A DNA stretch of 64,000 bases from CAWDBV01 sp963800705. GTDB lineage: Bacteria > Actinomycetota > Thermoleophilia > Solirubrobacterales > 70-9. Within the stretch, counting starts at the first letter, position 1; each line of letters starts with the position of its first letter. Below, in pieces: positions 7,918-15,403 of the stretch. Under the pieces are notes generated by a model. The model saw only the letters and a list, made by a program, of their open reading frames with translations. It was not told the DNA's origin and made no database searches. The DNA lies in assembly GCA_963800705.1 (NCBI GenBank), contig CAWDBV010000005.1, positions 372,001-436,000 of the forward strand, read 5' to 3'. A program made the position numbers and the translations under genes.

Positions 7918-8613
7918 GTGGAAGGGCGCCCCACCAACCGCTCGCGACTCGTGTTCGTGGTCGGCCTGCTGGCCGCGGGTGTGGTCGGCCTGGCGATCTA
8001 CCTGCTCAGCGGCGGCGGTGATGACGACGGCGAGGACACCGCCTCGGCCGGACTGCCGGCCGACTGCACCGAGGTCTCCGAGCCCGCGCCGAAGGACGTC
8101 AAGCTCAAGCGCCCGCCGCTGAAGCCGCCGCCGCCCGGGACGACTGCCGCCGTCGCGACCAGCTGCGGCGACTTCACGATCACGCTTTCGGAAGATTCGC
8201 CGAAGACCGCGGCGAGCTTCGTCTACATGGCCGAGCAGGGCGCCTACGACGACACCGCGTTCAACCGCATCGCCCCCGGGTTCGTGATCCAGGGCGGCGA
8301 CCCGACCGGAACCCAGGCCGGCAACGCGGGCTACACCGTCGATGAGCCGCCCGATCCCGACGTGCGTTACTCCAAATACACGGTCGCGATGGCGAAGTCA
8401 GCCGCCGAACCGCCGGGTACTTCAGGGAGCCAGTTCTTCGTCGTCACGGCACCGGCCGAGGCTCCGTTGCCCGCTGACTATGCCGTTCTCGGTGAGGTGA
8501 GCGCCGGGCAGGAGACGGTCGACCGGATCGAGAGCATCGGCACCGAGACCGGTGGCGACGGACCCCCGAAGAGCCCGGTCGCGATCGAGTCGGTCACGGT
8601 GGGCGGGGGCTAG
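7918..8613 (+). CDS. Membrane-anchored peptidyl-prolyl cis-trans isomerase, cyclophilin type
   Basis: GTG 7918 gives a 231-aa protein: a short cytoplasmic leader, one transmembrane helix (about residues 11-30), an acidic and Pro-rich linker, and a cyclophilin domain with F-N-R-I-A-P-G-F-V-I-Q-G-G-D-P-T-G-T and G-S-Q-F-F-V-V. These residues line the proline-binding pocket. It should fold extracytoplasmic proteins, fitting a genome rich in secreted products. TACTCT at 7904-7909 lies 8 nt before GTG, suggesting a leaderless mRNA. bcp follows after 5 nt. Confidence 0.9.
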   Translation: MEGRPTNRSRLVFVVGLLAAGVVGLAIYLLSGGGDDDGEDTASAGLPADCTEVSEPAPKDVKLKRPPLKPPPPGTTAAVATSCGDFTITLSEDSPKTAASFVYMAEQGAYDDTAFNRIAPGFVIQGGDPTGTQAGNAGYTVDEPPDPDVRYSKYTVAMAKSAAEPPGTSGSQFFVVTAPAEAPLPADYAVLGEVSAGQETVDRIESIGTETGGDGPPKSPVAIESVTVGGG

Positions 8614-8618
8614 CCCAA

Positions 8619-9080
8619 ATGGCGAAGCTGCGCGTCGGGCAGCCCGCGCCTCCCTTCGAGCTCCTCGGTACCGAGGGGGGCCGCGGGTACTCGCTCGAGG
8701 ACTACCGGGGCACCGGCGTCATCCTCGCCTTCTATCCCGGTGACTTCACTCCGGTCTGCACGAAGCAGTTCTGCTCTTACCGCGACGACGGCGACCGGAT
8801 CGAGGCGCTCGGGGTGCCGATGCTCGGCATCTCGCCGCAGTCGGTCGAATCGCATGACAAGTTCACCCAGAAGAACGGTCTCAACGTGCCGCTGCTCGCC
8901 GACACCGGCAAGAAGGTGGCCAAGGCCTACGGCGTCGTCGGGCCCGGCGGGATGATCCGCCGCTCGGTCTTCCTGATCGATGGCGAGCTGATCGTTCGCT
9001 ACCGCGACGTGGCGCTGCTCGGGCTCACCTTCCGCGACGTTGACGACCTCGAGAAGGCCGTCACCGTGCTCGCGGGCTGA
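8619..9080 (+). CDS. bcp: Thiol peroxidase, Bcp/PrxQ-type peroxiredoxin
   Basis: The 153-aa thioredoxin-fold protein reduces hydroperoxides. The motif G-D-F-T-P-V-C-T-K-Q-F-C gives peroxidatic Cys47 and, five residues on, Cys52; this C-x4-C pair is the Bcp signature. P-A-P-P-F-E-L and A-F-Y-P-G flank it as in the family. The gene directly follows the cyclophilin gene and is probably co-transcribed with it. Confidence 0.92.
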   Translation: MAKLRVGQPAPPFELLGTEGGRGYSLEDYRGTGVILAFYPGDFTPVCTKQFCSYRDDGDRIEALGVPMLGISPQSVESHDKFTQKNGLNVPLLADTGKKVAKAYGVVGPGGMIRRSVFLIDGELIVRYRDVALLGLTFRDVDDLEKAVTVLAG

Positions 9081-9142
9081 CGTGGCCGATCTCGAGCCCC
9101 GTCAAGTTCGAGGTCGAAGTCGAGGGCCGTAACCTGGCCGGG

Positions 9143-9919
9143 GTGACGACGGGGGAGGGACCGCCGGTCGTGCTCTGCCACGGGATCACCGCGACCCGCA
9201 ACTTCATCGTCCACGGGTCGGTGACGCTGGCGAGATCCGGGCACGAGCAGATCGCCTACGACGCCCGCGCCCACGGTGAGTCCGATCCGGCGCCGGAGGG
9301 CGGCGGCTACACCTACGCCGAGCTCGCCGACGACCTCGAGGCGGTGATCGCCGCGCGGGTTCCGGACGGCCCGGTCGTTCTCGCCGGCGCCTCGATGGGC
9401 GCCCACACGGTGATCGCCAGGGCCCTGCGCGATCTGGAGCGGATCAGCGCCCTGGTCGTGATCACGCCGGTCCAGACCGGGACCCCGCCGAGCGAGGAGA
9501 CCCTGGAGCGCTGGGGGCGGCTCGCCGATGCGCTCGAGAGCGGCGGCGTGGACGGGTTCATGGATGCCTTCGAGGCCGGCTACGACGCGGACCCCGCCTG
9601 GAAAGAGGCGATCATGCGATTCACCCGGGCGCGGATGGAGCAGCACCGCCACCCCGACGCGGTCGCCGATGTGATGCGGCAGATCGCCCGCACACAGCCG
9701 TTCGACAGCCTCGACGAGCTCGAGTCAATCGAGCTGCCGACGCTCGTCGTCGCCGATCACGACGACGCCGACCCGCTGCACCCCTACGCGGTCGCCGAGG
9801 CCTACGCTGAGAAGATCCCGAACGCTCGCCTGGTCAGCGAGGAGAAGGGTGAATCGCCGCTCGCCTGGAAGGGCGGGCTGCTCTCGCGCGAGATCGCCGA
9901 GTTCATCGCCGGCCTCTGA
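9143..9919 (+). CDS. Alpha/beta hydrolase
   Basis: The protein shows the oxyanion segment V-V-L-C-H-G-I, the nucleophile elbow G-A-S-M-G (Ser84 from GTG 9143), and V-V-A-D-H-D-D-A-D-P as the acid loop. The third triad residue is not obvious: where a GH motif is expected the sequence reads K-G-E-S-P-L-A-W, without histidine. Coding signal continues about 50 nt upstream of GTG 9143 (K-F-E-V-E-V-E-G-R-N-L-A-G) with no ATG, GTG or TTG after the bcp stop, so the true N-terminus may be longer. The substrate is unknown. Confidence 0.85.
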   Translation: MTTGEGPPVVLCHGITATRNFIVHGSVTLARSGHEQIAYDARAHGESDPAPEGGGYTYAELADDLEAVIAARVPDGPVVLAGASMGAHTVIARALRDLERISALVVITPVQTGTPPSEETLERWGRLADALESGGVDGFMDAFEAGYDADPAWKEAIMRFTRARMEQHRHPDAVADVMRQIARTQPFDSLDELESIELPTLVVADHDDADPLHPYAVAEAYAEKIPNARLVSEEKGESPLAWKGGLLSREIAEFIAGL

Positions 9920-9931
9920 GCCGCCAGCGGG

Positions 9932-10864
9932 CTACTTCTTCCTCTTTTTCTTCTTCTTTTTCTTCGGAGCCGGCGGCTCGACGGCCTCGCCGACCGTCAG
10001 CGGAACGCCCGGACCCGGCACCGCACCATGGATCGTGCCCGGCGCGGTCCCCTGGGCGAGGACGATGCCGTTCTGGGCGCGGAGGCGCGCGTTTTCCGCT
10101 TCGATCGCGGCGTTCTGGGCCTTGATCTGCTTGCGCTTCTTCTTCGAGGCGCCCTTCTTGGCCTTCTTCAGCGCCTGGAGCTGGAGGCGCTGCTTGGTGA
10201 TCGCGCCGGCGGCGCAGTCGGCGGTCGTAAGCGCCGCCCTCGCGGTGGCCTCGGTCTGGCCGGTGAGCGTCGGCACCTTGCAGTAGGTGAGGGTGGCCTG
10301 GAGCAGCATCTCGAAGTTGGGGGTCGGGATGTCGGCGCCGCTGGGGCCGGCACCATCGGCCGGGGCCGGGTCGAGGATGGTTGAGCTGTCGCCGTTCGTC
10401 ATCGCGTAGGGAAAGAAGTCGTTCGAGCTCGCGAAGCCGATCCCCTCGCCCGCGGCGATCGGCAGCGAGGCGGGATAGGTGAGAATCGTGTCCATCACCA
10501 TCGGTGTGGGGCTCGGTGCCGGCGCGCTGCCGTGAAAGCTGTACTGGGGGGCGTTGTCGGGACCGCCGGTGCGGCGCAGCACGCGCAGCGTGAAGAGCAC
10601 GCCGCCGCCGGGGGTCGTGCGCACCGACCACGAGGTAATAGTCGCCGCGTTCGGGGCGACGAGCCCGAGCGGGGCGCTCTCGCCGGCCTGGCTGAACTGG
10701 AGCGCGGCGCAGTTGCCGCCGCAGGCGAAGTTGGCGTTGCCGCCCCAGGGCTTGTCGAGCTTTGAGCCGATCTGGATCGAATCGGCGCTCGCGGCGCTCG
10801 GGACGACCAGGCACGCGAGCGCGGCTGCGCCGATCCCTGCCCGCCTCAGTCCGCCAGCCCGCAC
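9932..10864 (-). CDS. Secreted PASTA-like protein with poly-Lys tail (paralogue 2)
   Basis: The GTG start gives a 310-aa protein with a signal peptide (A-A-A-L-A-C-L-V-V-P-S-A-A-S-A), a beta-rich domain with a paired-Cys motif F-A-C-G-G-N-C-A, and a PASTA-like C-terminal module. That module starts C-K-V-P-T-L-T-G and resumes at G-I-V-L-A-Q-G-T-A-P-G-T, interrupted by a Lys-rich coiled segment. The C-terminus is about ten Lys/Arg residues. PASTA modules can bind uncrosslinked peptidoglycan, so wall association is plausible. It lies 4 nt after the homologous gene 10869-11762 and is probably co-transcribed. Confidence 0.8.
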   Translation of the reverse strand: MRAGGLRRAGIGAAALACLVVPSAASADSIQIGSKLDKPWGGNANFACGGNCAALQFSQAGESAPLGLVAPNAATITSWSVRTTPGGGVLFTLRVLRRTGGPDNAPQYSFHGSAPAPSPTPMVMDTILTYPASLPIAAGEGIGFASSNDFFPYAMTNGDSSTILDPAPADGAGPSGADIPTPNFEMLLQATLTYCKVPTLTGQTEATARAALTTADCAAGAITKQRLQLQALKKAKKGASKKKRKQIKAQNAAIEAENARLRAQNGIVLAQGTAPGTIHGAVPGPGVPLTVGEAVEPPAPKKKKKKKRKK

Positions 10865-10868
10865 GAAG

Positions 10869-11762
10869 CTACTTCTTCTTTTTCTTCTTTTTCTTCTTTT
10901 TCGTAGTCGGCTTGACGACCTCGCCGACGGTGACCTTCACCGTTCCCCCGGGCGCGACCGTCTCGCTGGGCGCCGTCTCCTGGGCCAGGACCTGCTCGTT
11001 CTTGGCCTGTGTGACGGCGTTTTCCTGCTTGATCTTCTTGCGCTTCTTCTTGCTCCCCTTGAGCGGCTTCAGCGTGAACTGCGTCTTGGTGACCGTCGCG
11101 GGGCCGCACCCGGCGTTGGTGAGCGCCTGGGCCGCAGCGGCGATGGTCAGCCCGGTCAGTGTCGGCACCCGGCAGAACGAGATCGTCGCCTGGAGAAGGA
11201 GCTCGTGATTGGCGTCGCCGAGCAGCTGGGTGTTCACGTCGGGCCCGAGCGGAATCGCCTCGCCTACGGCGGGGCGTGCTTGAAAGTTGTTGGCGATCAC
11301 GTCGACGGCCGTGGTGAACACCTGCGGGAGCCCGACATCGGCGTTCCCGGTCTGGAGCAGCGCGATCGAGTCCCCCTTCTTGATCGGCAGATTCGGCGCC
11401 GGATAGGCGAAGGTCGTGTCGACGGTGCCGGGGGGGACGGGCGCCGGAGCGGTCACTGAGCCGGTCGCCAGGTAGGCGCCGCCGACGGGCGAGAGGACCC
11501 TGAGGTGGTAGAGCGCGTCCGGATCGTTGGACCGGACACCCCACTCGGTGATGACGCCGTTCGCGGGCGAGGTGATCGGGAACACGCTGCTGGGCCTCGC
11601 GAGCTGAAACGAGAGGCAGTTGTTGTTGCACACCCCTGCTGCCGACGGGGTGGCGAGGGTGCTGCCGATCTTGGCGGTCTCGAGCTGGGCCGAAGCCGAG
11701 GCCGGGATCGCCAGGGCCGCGGAAGCGGCGGCGAGAATCGCGAGTTGTCGTACCCTGCGCAT
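10869..11762 (-). CDS. Secreted PASTA-like protein with poly-Lys tail (paralogue 1)
   Basis: The 297-aa protein parallels its neighbour along its whole length: a signal peptide (L-A-I-L-A-A-A-S-A-A-L-A), a beta-rich domain with V-C-N-N-N-C-L, then C-R-V-P-T-L-T-G-L-T opening a PASTA-like module split by a K-K-K-R-K-K insert, and a run of about ten lysines at the end. ATG 11762 is chosen because TAGGGT (11771-11776) lies 8 nt upstream and a signal peptide begins there; the open frame continues further upstream without coding character. No function is known. Confidence 0.8.
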   Translation of the reverse strand: MRRVRQLAILAAASAALAIPASASAQLETAKIGSTLATPSAAGVCNNNCLSFQLARPSSVFPITSPANGVITEWGVRSNDPDALYHLRVLSPVGGAYLATGSVTAPAPVPPGTVDTTFAYPAPNLPIKKGDSIALLQTGNADVGLPQVFTTAVDVIANNFQARPAVGEAIPLGPDVNTQLLGDANHELLLQATISFCRVPTLTGLTIAAAAQALTNAGCGPATVTKTQFTLKPLKGSKKKRKKIKQENAVTQAKNEQVLAQETAPSETVAPGGTVKVTVGEVVKPTTKKKKKKKKKK

Positions 11763-11821
11763 CACGTTGAACCCTACAACAGGTTCGGTGCACGGGAGTT
11801 GCGTGCGGAACCACAAGGCCG

Positions 11822-12556
11822 CTAGCCGCCGAGGCTCTCGTTGAGCGAGATCGCGTTCTCGAGCGCGTGTCCGCCCGCCTCGTTGTTCATGTAGCCGAAC
11901 ACCTCGGTCTTGCTGCTCCAGCGGCGGATTCGCCGCCTCCACTCCTCGAGCTCGGCCTTCGAGTAGTTGCCGCCGCGTCCGCGAGTCCCGTGGTGGAGCC
12001 TGATCAGTGTCCAGTCGGCGGTCAGCTCGTGGGTCTGGAAGTCGCGCTCGGGGTGATCGCCGATCACGAGCGCGGCGTTGTGGGCCCCGAGCAGCTCGTA
12101 GACGGCGGGGTCGAACCAGCTCGGATGGCGAAACTCGAACGCGTGCCGGTGGGGAGGGAGGTGCTCGAGCGTCTCGGCCAGTCTCTCGTCGTTGCGCTGG
12201 AAGTTGCCCGGGAACTGCCACAGAAATGGGCCCTCGCGGCTCGAATCGAGCAGCGGCCGAAGTGGCTCGAAGAACCGCTTCATGTACTTGGGGCCGCCCT
12301 TGAGCCGTTTGACGTGGGTCAGGTAGCGGCTCACCTTGACCGAGAACACGAACCCGTCGGGCGTGTTCTCGACCCAGCCCTTTGCCGCCTTCTCGGTCGG
12401 CAGCCTGTAGAAGGTGTTGTTGATTTCGACCGTCGAGAACTGCTCGGCGTAGCGCGCCAGCCATTTGCTCTGGGGCAGCTTCTCCGGATAGAGCGGGCCG
12501 CGCCATTCCTTGTAGCTCCACCCGGAGCAGCCGATGTGAACGGGTTTGCGGGCCAC
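11822..12556 (-). CDS. DUF72 (YecE-like) TIM-barrel protein
   Basis: The 244-aa protein opens with H-I-G-C-S-G-W-S-Y-K-E-W-R-G-x-L-Y-P and continues with V-E-I-N-N-T-F-Y-R-L-P, F-V-F-S-V-K-V-S-R-Y-L-T-H and E-F-R-H-P-S-W-F, the hallmarks of DUF72. The function of this widespread family is unknown. GTG 12556 is preferred over an upstream ATG at 12598, which would run 19 nt into the divergent ferritin-like gene. The promoter region is shared with that gene. Confidence 0.88.
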   Translation of the reverse strand: MARKPVHIGCSGWSYKEWRGPLYPEKLPQSKWLARYAEQFSTVEINNTFYRLPTEKAAKGWVENTPDGFVFSVKVSRYLTHVKRLKGGPKYMKRFFEPLRPLLDSSREGPFLWQFPGNFQRNDERLAETLEHLPPHRHAFEFRHPSWFDPAVYELLGAHNAALVIGDHPERDFQTHELTADWTLIRLHHGTRGRGGNYSKAELEEWRRRIRRWSSKTEVFGYMNNEAGGHALENAISLNESLGG

Positions 12557-12570
12557 GTGTACCTGGGTAT
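12544..12570 (+). promoter_or_regulatory. Putative SigF/SigB-type promoter of the ferritin-like gene
   Basis: GTTT (12544-12547), 17 nt, then GGGTAT (12565-12570) matches the GTTT-N14-17-GGGTA pattern of group 3 stress sigma factors. The ATG at 12580 is only 9 nt after the -10 element, so the mRNA would be essentially leaderless. GGGTATACCC (12565-12574) is a perfect 10-bp palindrome. Confidence 0.55.
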
Positions 12571-12579
12571 ACCCGGAGC

Positions 12580-13092
12580 ATGACCCCAACCGCGACACAA
12601 GACAACGGAATTCTCGCCGACGCTCAGGAGAAGGAGCGCGAGCAGGTGATCGAGCTGCTCACCAAGGCCTACTGGATGGAGATCGAGACGGTGATGAGCT
12701 ACATCGCCAACTCGATCAACCCCGACGGCGTTCGCGCCCAGGAAGTCAAGGAGTCGCTCGAGGAGGACATCCAGGAGGAGCTCGGGCACGCGAAACTGTT
12801 CGCGGAGCGGATCAAGGAGCTCTACGGCGTCGTCCCGGGCTCCGAGGACTTCAAGCCCGAGCAGAGCTTCCTGCAGCCTCCCGACGACCAGGTCGACATT
12901 GTCCATGTGATCCGAGGCGTGATCGAAGCCGAGAGCGGCGCGATCGAGCACTACACCCGGATCGTCGAGGAGACCGAGGGCATCGACCCGGTCACCCAGG
13001 ACATGGTGATCGACATCCTCCACGACGAGCAGGGTCATCGCCGCCTGTTCGAGGGCTTCCTGCGCGAGTACGAAGCCGAGGGGCTCGCTTGA
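12580..13092 (+). CDS. Ferritin-like diiron protein (bacterioferritin-related)
   Basis: The 170-aa four-helix protein carries paired carboxylate/His motifs: E34/E36 in helix A, E-E-L-G-H (Glu67, His70) in helix B, E116/E118 in helix C and D-E-Q-G-H (Glu150, His153) in helix D. This is the ligand layout of ferritin-like diiron carboxylate proteins, which store iron or scavenge peroxide. A stress-type promoter overlaps the start, and the gene sits directly before the SigF-like sigma operon, so it may be a member of that regulon. Dps is less likely because the helices follow the bacterioferritin pattern. Confidence 0.85.
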   Translation: MTPTATQDNGILADAQEKEREQVIELLTKAYWMEIETVMSYIANSINPDGVRAQEVKESLEEDIQEELGHAKLFAERIKELYGVVPGSEDFKPEQSFLQPPDDQVDIVHVIRGVIEAESGAIEHYTRIVEETEGIDPVTQDMVIDILHDEQGHRRLFEGFLREYEAEGLA

Positions 13093-13129
13093 GCCTGCCG
13101 GGCGATTTCGTGCCTGGCCAGCGGGCGCG

Positions 13130-13154
13130 GTTTCCGGGTTGCTGTGGCGGGTAG
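13130..13154 (+). promoter_or_regulatory. Putative SigF/SigB-type promoter of the sigma factor operon
   Basis: GTTT (13130-13133), 15 nt, then GGGTAG (13149-13154), about 80 nt before the sigma factor ATG. This pattern implies autoregulation, as in SigB and SigF operons. Confidence 0.6.
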
Positions 13155-13235
13155 AACCGTCTTGGCGTCGACTGAGCGGCAAAAACCGACCACCACTTAT
13201 CAAGGAGCGGCCGCACGTGGTTAGCTCACGCCAAC

Positions 13236-13982
13236 ATGGATTCGGGACGAGACGACCGCGAGCTGCTCCAGGCCTATCGGAAGGGCGACGAGCGCGCGCT
13301 CGAGGAGCTGACCGAGCGCTATATGCCGCTAGCACGCCGCTTGGCGTCGCGCTATCGGCACACGGACGAGCCGCTCGACGATCTGGTCCAGGTCGCGAAC
13401 ATGGCGCTGCTGAAAGCGATCCAGCGATTCGATCCCTCGCGCGAGACGGCGCTCTCGAGCTTCGCGGTGCCGACAATCCTCGGCGAGCTGAAGCGCTACT
13501 TCCGCGACCACAGCTGGTCGGTGCACATCCCGCGCGATCTCCAGGAGCGAACCGCGAAGGTCAACAAGGCGATCGACCAGCTCTCGAAGAAGAACGGCCG
13601 GTCGCCGTCGGTGAAGGAGGTGGCGAAAAAGCTGGGCTTGGACCTCGAGCAGGTTCTCGAAGCACTCGAGGCGGCCCAGGCTTTCAGCGCGGCGTCGCTC
13701 GATGGCGAGCGGCGCGAGGAGGATGGGGACGTGAGCACGCTCGGCGACTTCGTCGGCGAGGAGGACGCGCGCTACGAGCTCGTCGAGTACGGCGCGTCGG
13801 TACAGGGCGTACTCGAGGAGATGCCGGAGCGAACCCGACAGGTGCTGCACCTACGATTTACCGAGGACATGACGCAGGCTCAGATCGCGGATCAGATCGG
13901 AGTCTCCCAGATGCACGTGTCGCGGATCATCCGCGGCGCGCTTGCGGAGCTTCGGGAATCGATCACCGGTGAGGGTGGTTGA
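13236..13982 (+). CDS. RNA polymerase sigma factor, SigF/SigB group 3
   Basis: The 248-aa sigma factor has region 2 (Y-M-P-L-A-R-R-L-A through D-D-L-V-Q-V-A-N-M-A-L-L-K-A-I-Q-R-F-D-P, then S-F-A-V-P-T-I-L-G-E-L-K-R-Y-F-R-D), region 3 (V-N-K-A-I-D-Q-L with a P-S-V-K-E-V-A-K-K-L helix) and region 4 ending in I-G-V-S-Q-M-H-V-S-R-I. This matches SigB/SigF/SigG stress and sporulation sigma factors controlled by partner switching. The next three genes encode exactly that control set. A GTTT-N15-GGGTAG promoter precedes it. Confidence 0.94.
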   Translation: MDSGRDDRELLQAYRKGDERALEELTERYMPLARRLASRYRHTDEPLDDLVQVANMALLKAIQRFDPSRETALSSFAVPTILGELKRYFRDHSWSVHIPRDLQERTAKVNKAIDQLSKKNGRSPSVKEVAKKLGLDLEQVLEALEAAQAFSAASLDGERREEDGDVSTLGDFVGEEDARYELVEYGASVQGVLEEMPERTRQVLHLRFTEDMTQAQIADQIGVSQMHVSRIIRGALAELRESITGEGG

Positions 13983-13986
13983 GCGG

Positions 13987-14823
13987 ATGACCGCCCAGGC
14001 CGCCACACCGATGCTCCGTGTCGCGCTCCCCGCCCGCGCCGAGAACGTCGCCGTGGTCCGGCACGCGCTCGCCGGCGTCGCCGCCGAGCTCGGAGCCGAC
14101 CCCGACCTGATCGACGACATCAAGACGGCGGCCAGCGAGGCGGCGACGAACGTCGTCGTCCATGCCTATCCCGAGAGCGACGAGGGGCCGATGGAGGTGG
14201 CCGCGGCAACCGACGGCAGCCGGCTCGACATCTTCGTCCGCGACCGCGGCGTGGGGATCCAGCCCAGCCCGCTGGCCTCCGACGAGCCGAGCCTGCGCGT
14301 CGGGCTGTCGTTGATCGGAGCGCTCGCCCAGGGGCTCGAGATCCAGGGTGAGGAGGGGGAGGGGACCGAGGTCAGGATCACGTTCTACCTCGACCCCGCC
14401 GAGAGCCGTCCACCCTCGCTGGAGCTCTCCGAGCCACTCGGCGGCGACGAGACCCTGATCGCGGTCGGGGCCGCGGATCCCGGCGCGGCCGCGATCCCGA
14501 AGGTGTTGGAGTTGATGGTGGCGCGCTCCGACCTCGATCTCAACCGTCTCGCCGACGTCCACCTGATCGCCGATTATCTCTCGACCTGGAGCGCGCAGGC
14601 CGCGCTCGACGGCCAGCAGCTGCAGATCTCGATCAGCGAAACGGGGCAATCGATAGAGATCCGGATCGGCCCGCTCGCACCCGGCGCGGGCGACGCGATG
14701 CGCGAGCGCGCTGAGGTGCCCGGGCTCGGCAACGTGCTCGAGCGGCTCTCCGATCGCGTTGAGGTGACGGTCGAGGAGACACCCCACGGCACCGCCGAAT
14801 TTCTGACCCTGCAGATCGGCTGA
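13987..14823 (+). CDS. Anti-sigma factor kinase, RsbW/SpoIIAB-like, with degenerate second half
   Basis: The N-terminal 130 residues form a GHKL ATPase domain with the N box E-A-A-T-N-V-V-V-H-A-Y (Glu51, Asn55) and G1 box D-R-G-V-G-I (from Asp86). Such proteins bind their sigma factor and phosphorylate an STAS antagonist. Unlike RsbW (about 160 aa) this is 278 aa. The C-terminal half repeats the fold pattern (a helix near L-S-T-W-S-A-Q, V-P-G-L-G-N-V-L-E, a final beta strand) without a clear N box. ATG 13987 follows the sigma stop by 4 nt, with GAGGGTGG as ribosome-binding site. Confidence 0.88.
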   Translation: MTAQAATPMLRVALPARAENVAVVRHALAGVAAELGADPDLIDDIKTAASEAATNVVVHAYPESDEGPMEVAAATDGSRLDIFVRDRGVGIQPSPLASDEPSLRVGLSLIGALAQGLEIQGEEGEGTEVRITFYLDPAESRPPSLELSEPLGGDETLIAVGAADPGAAAIPKVLELMVARSDLDLNRLADVHLIADYLSTWSAQAALDGQQLQISISETGQSIEIRIGPLAPGAGDAMRERAEVPGLGNVLERLSDRVEVTVEETPHGTAEFLTLQIG

Positions 14824-14879
14824 CAGCAGCTCTCGACCCCGGATACCCTTTTCACAAGCGGCAGCGCTATGTACCTATA

Positions 14880-15266
14880 GTGCAAGACCGGGGTTTGGTG
14901 AGCGATTCCAAGGACAACAGTGTCGACGCCACCGCACGCCTGCGTGCGGGGGTCGACAAGCGCGGCGAGCGGGCCGAGGTCGAGCTCGAGGGCGAGCTCG
15001 ACCTCGCAACCGTCGGGATAGTCGAGGAGGCGATCAGCGACATCGAGGATGAGGTCGGAACGCTCGTCCTCGACCTTCGCAAGCTGACCTTCCTCGATTC
15101 CTCGGGGTTGCGGTTGATTCTCACCACGGTCGAAGGCGCCGAGGAAGCGAACCGCCGCGTCTTCGTCGTCAAGGGACCGGCGCAAGTCGAGCGGGTTCTT
15201 GAGCTCACCGGGGCCGCGGAACGCCTCAACCTGATCGACGACCCATCGCTGATCGACCAGGCGTAA
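14880..15266 (+). CDS. Anti-sigma factor antagonist (STAS domain, RsbV/SpoIIAA-like)
   Basis: The STAS domain contains V-E-L-E-G-E-L-D-L-A-T-V and L-D-L-R-K-L-T-F-L-D-S-S-G-L-R. The Ser pair in D-S-S-G (residues 74-75 from GTG 14880) includes the site that the anti-sigma kinase would phosphorylate; the unphosphorylated form releases the sigma factor. An alternative GTG at 14898 would remove six N-terminal residues. A TACCCT box at 14844-14849 may provide a separate promoter within the operon. Confidence 0.9.
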   Translation: MQDRGLVSDSKDNSVDATARLRAGVDKRGERAEVELEGELDLATVGIVEEAISDIEDEVGTLVLDLRKLTFLDSSGLRLILTTVEGAEEANRRVFVVKGPAQVERVLELTGAAERLNLIDDPSLIDQA

Positions 15267-15403
15267 TTCAGGATTCCCGCACCCTGCTGCGGGGGCTGCG
15301 GACCACCAGCAGCTCACGAAGGATCCGGCGGCCCCCCCGCGAGGTCCCGGAGCGGGAGGACTTCTGGACGGTCGCTGCGCTTGCGATAGCGACGCTCGTC
15401 GTC

